Of a stretch of 10,695 nt of DNA, positions 7,497 through 10,695 are shown one piece after another; the first letter of the stretch is position 1; each line of letters begins with the position of its first letter. Below the pieces are notes generated by a model. That model was given only the letters and a program-made list of their open reading frames with translations, did not search any database and was not told where the DNA came from. The stretch comes from Polynucleobacter meluiroseus (GTDB lineage Bacteria > Verrucomicrobiota > Verrucomicrobiia > Opitutales > UBA953), in contig CALPIW020000035.1 of assembly GCA_943323725.2 (NCBI GenBank), forward strand, positions 1 to 10,695, in the 5' to 3' direction. Made by a program: the position numbers and the translations under genes.

Positions 7497-8042
7497 TTAC
7501 TTCTTGTCCGGAGCGGCGACCGGGGCGGGCGCGGTGCCGGTGAGCGGGACGAGCTTGAGCGGAGCGAAGGTCGGGGCGGGCGCGGGCGCGACCTTCGGGG
7601 CGGCGGCCTTGGGCGCGGCGGCCTTCGGGGCGGCGGAGGGAGCCGAGGCCGACGGGATCGTCAGGACCTGGCCGGGCTTGAGCATGGCGTTCAGCGAGAG
7701 GCCGTTCGCCTTGGCGAGCGCGGAGATCGAGACGTTCTCGTTCTTGGCGACGCCGAAGAGCGTCTCACCCTTGATGACGGTGCGCTTGCCGCCCGGACCG
7801 ACCGGACCGTTCGCGGAGAGCTTGGTCGGCGCCGGGGTCGGCAGACGGTCGGAAGGCACGGCGGCCGGAGCCGGCGCGACGGCCGAGGGGGCGGCGACCG
7901 GACGGGCGCCACCGGAGAAGGCGGCGGAGTCGCCGGGCTGTTCGAAGCCGCTGGTGCTGCGGCAGCCGTTGACGCCGACGAGGACGGCGATGACGCAGAG
8001 GTGCACGAGCACGACGGCGGTGACGGTGATGATGGGTCGCAT
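7497..8042 (-). CDS. Small N-terminally anchored LysM-domain protein within the dcw cluster
   Basis: This 181-residue protein probably sits in the periplasm and binds peptidoglycan; no catalytic domain is visible. Residues 5-25 are hydrophobic and are followed by Cys27 in VGVNGC, a poor lipobox (Asn at -2), so it could be a lipoprotein, a bitopic anchor or a cleaved signal. Residues 30-84 are a Pro/Ala-rich linker. Residues about 86-130 form one LysM domain: KRTVIKGETLFGVAKNENVS, then ISALAKANGL and LKPGQVLTIP. The tail (131-181) is again Ala/Pro/Lys-rich with three APK repeats spaced by five residues. A LysM gene is not part of the classical murD-ftsW order. It is flanked by the only real spacers here and its ATG lacks a Shine-Dalgarno sequence. 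It may target or mark septal peptidoglycan, but that role is inferred from location only. The LysM call itself is secure. Confidence 0.9.
   Translation of the reverse strand: MRPIITVTAVVLVHLCVIAVLVGVNGCRSTSGFEQPGDSAAFSGGARPVAAPSAVAPAPAAVPSDRLPTPAPTKLSANGPVGPGGKRTVIKGETLFGVAKNENVSISALAKANGLSLNAMLKPGQVLTIPSASAPSAAPKAAAPKAAAPKVAPAPAPTFAPLKLVPLTGTAPAPVAAPDKK
7592..7636. repeat. Three tandem 15-base units inside the LysM gene
   Basis: On the plus strand three consecutive 15-base units (7592-7606, 7607-7621, 7622-7636) read CCTTCGGGGCGGCGG, CCTTGGGCGCGGCGG and again CCTTCGGGGCGGCGG. The first and third are identical and the middle differs at two positions. They encode the repeated Ala-Ala-Ala-Pro-Lys-type tail of the LysM protein. 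The number of units could vary between strains without breaking the frame. Confidence 0.8.
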
Positions 8043-8085
8043 GTTGGTGTGGGTGTTGGGACTGGGTGGGTTTGGTGTGAGAAAA
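8043..8085 (-). promoter_or_regulatory. G-depleted C/A-rich spacer between murD and the LysM gene
   Basis: This is the longest gap in the window. Read in the direction of transcription its 43 bases contain 22 C, 14 A, 6 T and one G, against neighbours that are rich in both G and C. It starts with TTTTC and has no Shine-Dalgarno sequence and no inverted repeat. Such a strand is expected to be unstructured in RNA. Possible roles are an S1-type ribosome loading leader for the LysM gene, or a Rho-loading stretch after murD. I see no convincing -35/-10 promoter. The function is unproven; the composition is directly seen. Confidence 0.45.
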
Positions 8086-9360
8086 TCAGGAACGCTGGGA
8101 GAGGGCCGTGGCCGCGCGTTCGAAGACGAGGCCGCGCTCGGAGTAGCTGCGGAACTGGTCGAAGCTGGAGAAGCCCGGGCTGAGCAGGATCACGGCGGGA
8201 CCCTGCGCGTCCTTGGCGGCGCCGACGACGGCGTCCTGCAGCGCCGGATAGCAGCGGGCGGGTTTGCCGAGCTCGTCGAAGTGGCGCTTGAGCTCCTCGG
8301 CGGTCTCGCCGATCAGGCAGGCGGACTCGATGAGCGGGGCGATGCGGCGCACGAAGCGGCCGAGGTCCCCGCCCTTCCACTTGCCTCCCCCGATCCAACG
8401 GACCGGGACGCTGAACTGCGAGAGCGCGGCTTCGACCGCGTGGAAATTGGTGCCCTTGGAGTCGTTCCAGAACTCGACGCCCTTGTTCTCCGCGACCTTG
8501 CGCAGGCGGTGCGGCGGGAGCCGGAAGAGGCGGGCGGCCTCCTCGAGCTGACGGAGCGGCAGGCCGCGGGCCTGCCAGTACTTGACGAGCAAGGCCCAGT
8601 TCTCGCGCTGCGGCCAGCTGTCGAACACCGAACCGGCCGGCACGGTGTCCGTCACCTCGGCGCGCGTGGCGACGAGGGTCTCGGCGGGCAGTTCGATGCC
8701 GAAGGCGCGCGCGGCGGCGACGACGGATTCGCCGACGACGAGGATGCCGCCCGGCATCATGCGCTCGATCAGGCGGTACTTCGCCCGGAAATAGCTCTCG
8801 AGCTCGCCGTGACGGTCGAGGTGGTCCTCGTCGAAGTTGGACCAGAGCACGGCCTCGGGCGTGAAGTGACGGAGGTCCTCCGCCTGGAAGGAGCTGACCT
8901 CGACGACCGCGAGGAAGGAGCCGTTGGAGACGGTGCGGTGCAGCGAGGTGAGCGGGAGGCCGACGTTGCCGCAGGCGATGGCGTCGAGGCCGGCGCGCTT
9001 GAACGCGAACGAAAGGAACTCGGTGATGGTCGTCTTGCCGTTGGTGCCGGTCACGGCCACGGCCGGCCCCGTCCAGAGGAGCGCGCCGAAGTCGAGCTCG
9101 GTGAGGCAATGCAGGCCCGCGCGGCGGGCGGCGAGCAGCCACGGGTGCGTCTGCGCGAAGCCGGGGCTGTAGACGAGCAGGTCGTGACGCGCGGCCTCCT
9201 CGGGCCCGAACCCGCGGTTCTCGCCGCGTTCGTCGTAGATGACCGAGGCGAAACCGCCCGCGGCGAGCGAGTCGGCGACGGAACGGCCGCTGACGCCTTC
9301 GCCGAAGATCGCGGCGGGCCGGGCGAGCCGGCGACGGAGGGACTCGGGGAACTCGCTCAT
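8086..9360 (-). CDS. murD: UDP-MurNAc-L-alanine--D-glutamate ligase
   Basis: MurD adds D-Glu to UDP-MurNAc-L-Ala with ATP in the cytoplasm, following MurC and preceding MurE. The 424-residue product is close to the usual length. Seen are an N-terminal Rossmann-like start IFGEGVSGRS (18-27), P-loop VTGTNGKTTITEF (103-115), CGNVGLPL (130-137), EVSSFQAEDL (154-163), DEDHLDRH (177-184) with the following YFRAKYRL whose Lys194 fits the carbamylated lysine, PPHRLRKV (282-289), NDSKGTNFHA (299-308), IGGGKWKGGD (323-332), and LLSPGFSSFDQF plus RG (392-410). The usual adenine-site HNxxN motif is not recognisable; the matching stretch reads RENWALL. I chose the ATG at 9360, which overlaps the mraY stop as ATGA; the upstream frame to 9600 is a shadow of mraY. 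No Shine-Dalgarno sequence is visible. Confidence 0.96.
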   Translation of the reverse strand: MSEFPESLRRRLARPAAIFGEGVSGRSVADSLAAGGFASVIYDERGENRGFGPEEAARHDLLVYSPGFAQTHPWLLAARRAGLHCLTELDFGALLWTGPAVAVTGTNGKTTITEFLSFAFKRAGLDAIACGNVGLPLTSLHRTVSNGSFLAVVEVSSFQAEDLRHFTPEAVLWSNFDEDHLDRHGELESYFRAKYRLIERMMPGGILVVGESVVAAARAFGIELPAETLVATRAEVTDTVPAGSVFDSWPQRENWALLVKYWQARGLPLRQLEEAARLFRLPPHRLRKVAENKGVEFWNDSKGTNFHAVEAALSQFSVPVRWIGGGKWKGGDLGRFVRRIAPLIESACLIGETAEELKRHFDELGKPARCYPALQDAVVGAAKDAQGPAVILLSPGFSSFDQFRSYSERGLVFERAATALSQRS

Positions 9361-10469
9361 CGCAGCTTGAGGGAGAGCAGCCCGAGCAGGCCGCAGAGGA
9401 GCGAGAGGATCCAGAAGCGCGCCACGACCTTGGTCGCGGGCCAGCCCTTCTTCTGGAAGTGGTGATGGATGGGCGTCATCAGGAACAGCCGCTTGCCGCC
9501 CGTGCGCTTGAAGTAGGCGACCTGCAGGATGACGGAGACGGCTTCGACGACGAACACGCCGCCGACGATGGCGAGCAGGAAGGGCTGACGCATCAGGCAC
9601 GCGACCGCGCCGAGCGCGCCGCCGAGGCCGAGCGCGCCGACGTCGCCCATGTAGATCTCCGCCGGCGCGGCGTTATGCCAGAGGAACACGAGGCTGCCGC
9701 CGAAGAGCGCGGCGCAGAAGACCGCGAGCTCGCCGGCGCCCGTGACATGGCGGATGCGCAGGTAGGAGGCGAACTCCGCATGGCCCGCGAGGTAGGCCAC
9801 CACGCCGAGGATGGCCGTCGTGATCAGCACGCAGCCGATGGCGAGGCCGTCCAGGCCGTCGGTGAGGTTCACGGCGTTCGAGCAGCCGACGCAGACGAGG
9901 ATGAAGAATCCGCCCGCGACGGCGAGACACGCGGCGAGGGGCCAGCCCAACGAACCGGCTGACCACAGCGGCTCCTTGAGGACGGGCAGCCAGATCTCGG
10001 CGAGGCCTTCGCGGTAGGACGGGTCGAGCAGGACGATCCCGAAGGCGGTGAGCGCCACGAAACCCTGGCCCGCGAGTTTGAAACGCGCGGAGATGCCGTC
10101 GGAGCTGCCGTGGCGGACCTTGAGCCAGTCGTCGTAGAGCCCGACGAGGCCCATGCCGACGAGGCACCAGAGCGAGGCGAAGACGAGGACGCCCGGACGC
10201 GCCCAGAGGAGCACGGCGGGGATGGTCGCGGCGGCGATGATCAGCCCGCCCATGGTCGGCACCTTGCCTCCTTCCTTGGCGAGTTCACCCATGAGGGCCT
10301 TGGAACGCTCGGGCTGGCGCAGGCGCGCGAGGACGCCGATCAGCCGGCCGGAGAAGAGCATGCCCAGCAGGAGGGCCGTGACGCCGGCGAGGATCGCGCG
10401 GACGGTGATGTAGTCGAAGAGGCGGAAGGGCCCCCAGGCGTGGACGAGTTCGCTGAGACGGTAAAGCAT
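9357..10469 (-). CDS. mraY: Phospho-N-acetylmuramoyl-pentapeptide transferase
   Basis: MraY is the polytopic inner-membrane enzyme that transfers phospho-MurNAc-pentapeptide to undecaprenyl phosphate, giving lipid I for MurG. The 370-residue product matches the family length and has many hydrophobic segments. Signatures: GKVPTMGGLIIA (68-79), GLYDDWLKV (110-118) with the adjacent catalytic-site aspartates 113 and 114, NAVNLTDGLDGLAIG (198-212), EIYMGDVGALGLGG (271-284) with Asp276, and the magnesium/substrate motif MTPIHHHFQKKGW (331-343) with three histidines. The usual acidic residue shortly after KKGW is Ala. The ATG at 10469 is one base after the murF stop and begins a typical MraY N-terminus; the upstream extension of the frame lies within murF and looks non-coding. 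The stop overlaps murD as ATGA. Identification is firm. Confidence 0.98.
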   Translation of the reverse strand: MLYRLSELVHAWGPFRLFDYITVRAILAGVTALLLGMLFSGRLIGVLARLRQPERSKALMGELAKEGGKVPTMGGLIIAAATIPAVLLWARPGVLVFASLWCLVGMGLVGLYDDWLKVRHGSSDGISARFKLAGQGFVALTAFGIVLLDPSYREGLAEIWLPVLKEPLWSAGSLGWPLAACLAVAGGFFILVCVGCSNAVNLTDGLDGLAIGCVLITTAILGVVAYLAGHAEFASYLRIRHVTGAGELAVFCAALFGGSLVFLWHNAAPAEIYMGDVGALGLGGALGAVACLMRQPFLLAIVGGVFVVEAVSVILQVAYFKRTGGKRLFLMTPIHHHFQKKGWPATKVVARFWILSLLCGLLGLLSLKLR

Positions 10470-10470
10470 C

Positions 10471-10695
10471 CTAGTGGAAGGTAAGCGCGGCGCGCAGGGC
10501 GGGAGGCAGGCAGCGTTCGAGCGCGAACGAGCGGCTGCCCTTGAGGAAGACATGGCCGCGATGGGCGGCCACGCGGGCGGCGGCCTCCTCGATCGTGGCG
10601 GCGAGGAAACCCGCCTCCGGGTGCGCGACTCCCTGCAGGAACGCCGCCGCATCGCCGCCGAAGACGACCACGCGGTCGTCCGGACGGAGAGGCAG
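10471..10695 (-). CDS. murF: UDP-MurNAc-tripeptide--D-alanyl-D-alanine ligase MurF (partial, C-terminal end only)
   Basis: Only the last 74 residues are present; the gene enters from the right edge and stops with TAG at 10473-10471. The tail has the pattern of the C-terminal Mur ligase domain of MurF: VVVFGGDAAAFLQG, a helix EEAAARVAAH, then HVFLKGSRSFALERCL, which fits the MurF consensus of a strand followed by KGSR and a glutamate-containing helix. MurF attaches the D-Ala-D-Ala made by Ddl to the precursor before MraY acts. Position directly ahead of mraY with a one-base gap supports MurF over other Mur ligases, which share this domain but not this ending. The start and the ATP-binding and substrate domains lie outside the window. 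Confidence 0.9.
   Translation of the reverse strand: MPLRPDDRVVVFGGDAAAFLQGVAHPEAGFLAATIEEAAARVAAHRGHVFLKGSRSFALERCLPPALRAALTFH

Noticed and set aside
8043..8085. A rho-independent terminator or internal promoter between murD and the LysM gene
   Set aside because: There is no inverted repeat followed by a T run, and no convincing -35/-10 pair; the TTTT at the start of the spacer has no stem before it.
6498..8183. A 561-residue open frame on the plus strand opposite ftsW
   Set aside because: Its product is an extreme Glu/Asp/Arg/Gly-rich sequence without domains, explained as the antisense of membrane-protein codons.
7333..9465. A 710-residue open frame on the plus strand opposite ftsW, the LysM gene and murD
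   Set aside because: It spans three real genes and their spacers antisense, shows no family motif, and changes composition where the underlying genes change.
9361..9600. Extension of the murD frame upstream into mraY
   Set aside because: The residues are unlike MurD and cover the conserved C-terminus of MraY; the start at 9360 follows the overlap pattern of the operon.

Overview
The window is an almost gap-free stretch of a bacterial division and cell wall (dcw) gene cluster, with every real gene on the minus strand. In the direction of transcription (from high to low coordinates) the order is: murF (3' end only), mraY, murD, a small LysM-domain gene, ftsW, murG, a fused murC-murB gene, ddl, ftsQ and ftsA (5' part only). 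Nothing on the plus strand looks genuine; its very long open frames are antisense shadows produced by high GC content.

The DNA is strongly GC-rich, and the genes prefer G or C at third codon positions. A single MurC-MurB polypeptide followed directly by ddl, ftsQ and ftsA, together with high GC, suggests the PVC superphylum, most likely Verrucomicrobiota (perhaps an Opitutae-like lineage). This is inference from gene order and protein character; there is no rRNA or other marker here to confirm it. The inner-membrane FtsQ and a possible lipoprotein with LysM fit a cell with a periplasm.

Functionally the genes cover most of cytoplasmic peptidoglycan precursor synthesis. MurB and MurC make UDP-MurNAc-L-Ala, MurD adds D-Glu, Ddl makes D-Ala-D-Ala and MurF attaches it. 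MraY then transfers the precursor to undecaprenyl phosphate (lipid I) and MurG completes lipid II. FtsW polymerises lipid II at the septum, while FtsQ and FtsA belong to the divisome. Genes expected just outside are murE and ftsI upstream of murF (beyond the right edge) and the rest of ftsA, then ftsZ, beyond the left edge.

Five of the eight gene junctions inside the window are 4-base ATGA stop/start overlaps, and two more have gaps of only 1-2 bases. The only real spacers, 43 and 21 bases, are those flanking the LysM gene between murD and ftsW, which marks that gene as the foreign-looking member of an otherwise translationally coupled operon. The 43-base spacer is almost free of G on the transcribed strand.

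I do not see an entirely new system. The points worth a second look are the MurC-MurB fusion, the inserted LysM gene and its G-depleted leader, departures from the usual HNxxN motif in the Mur ligases, and an enlarged cytoplasmic loop in FtsW. I see no promoter, terminator, RNA gene, mobile element or CRISPR array.
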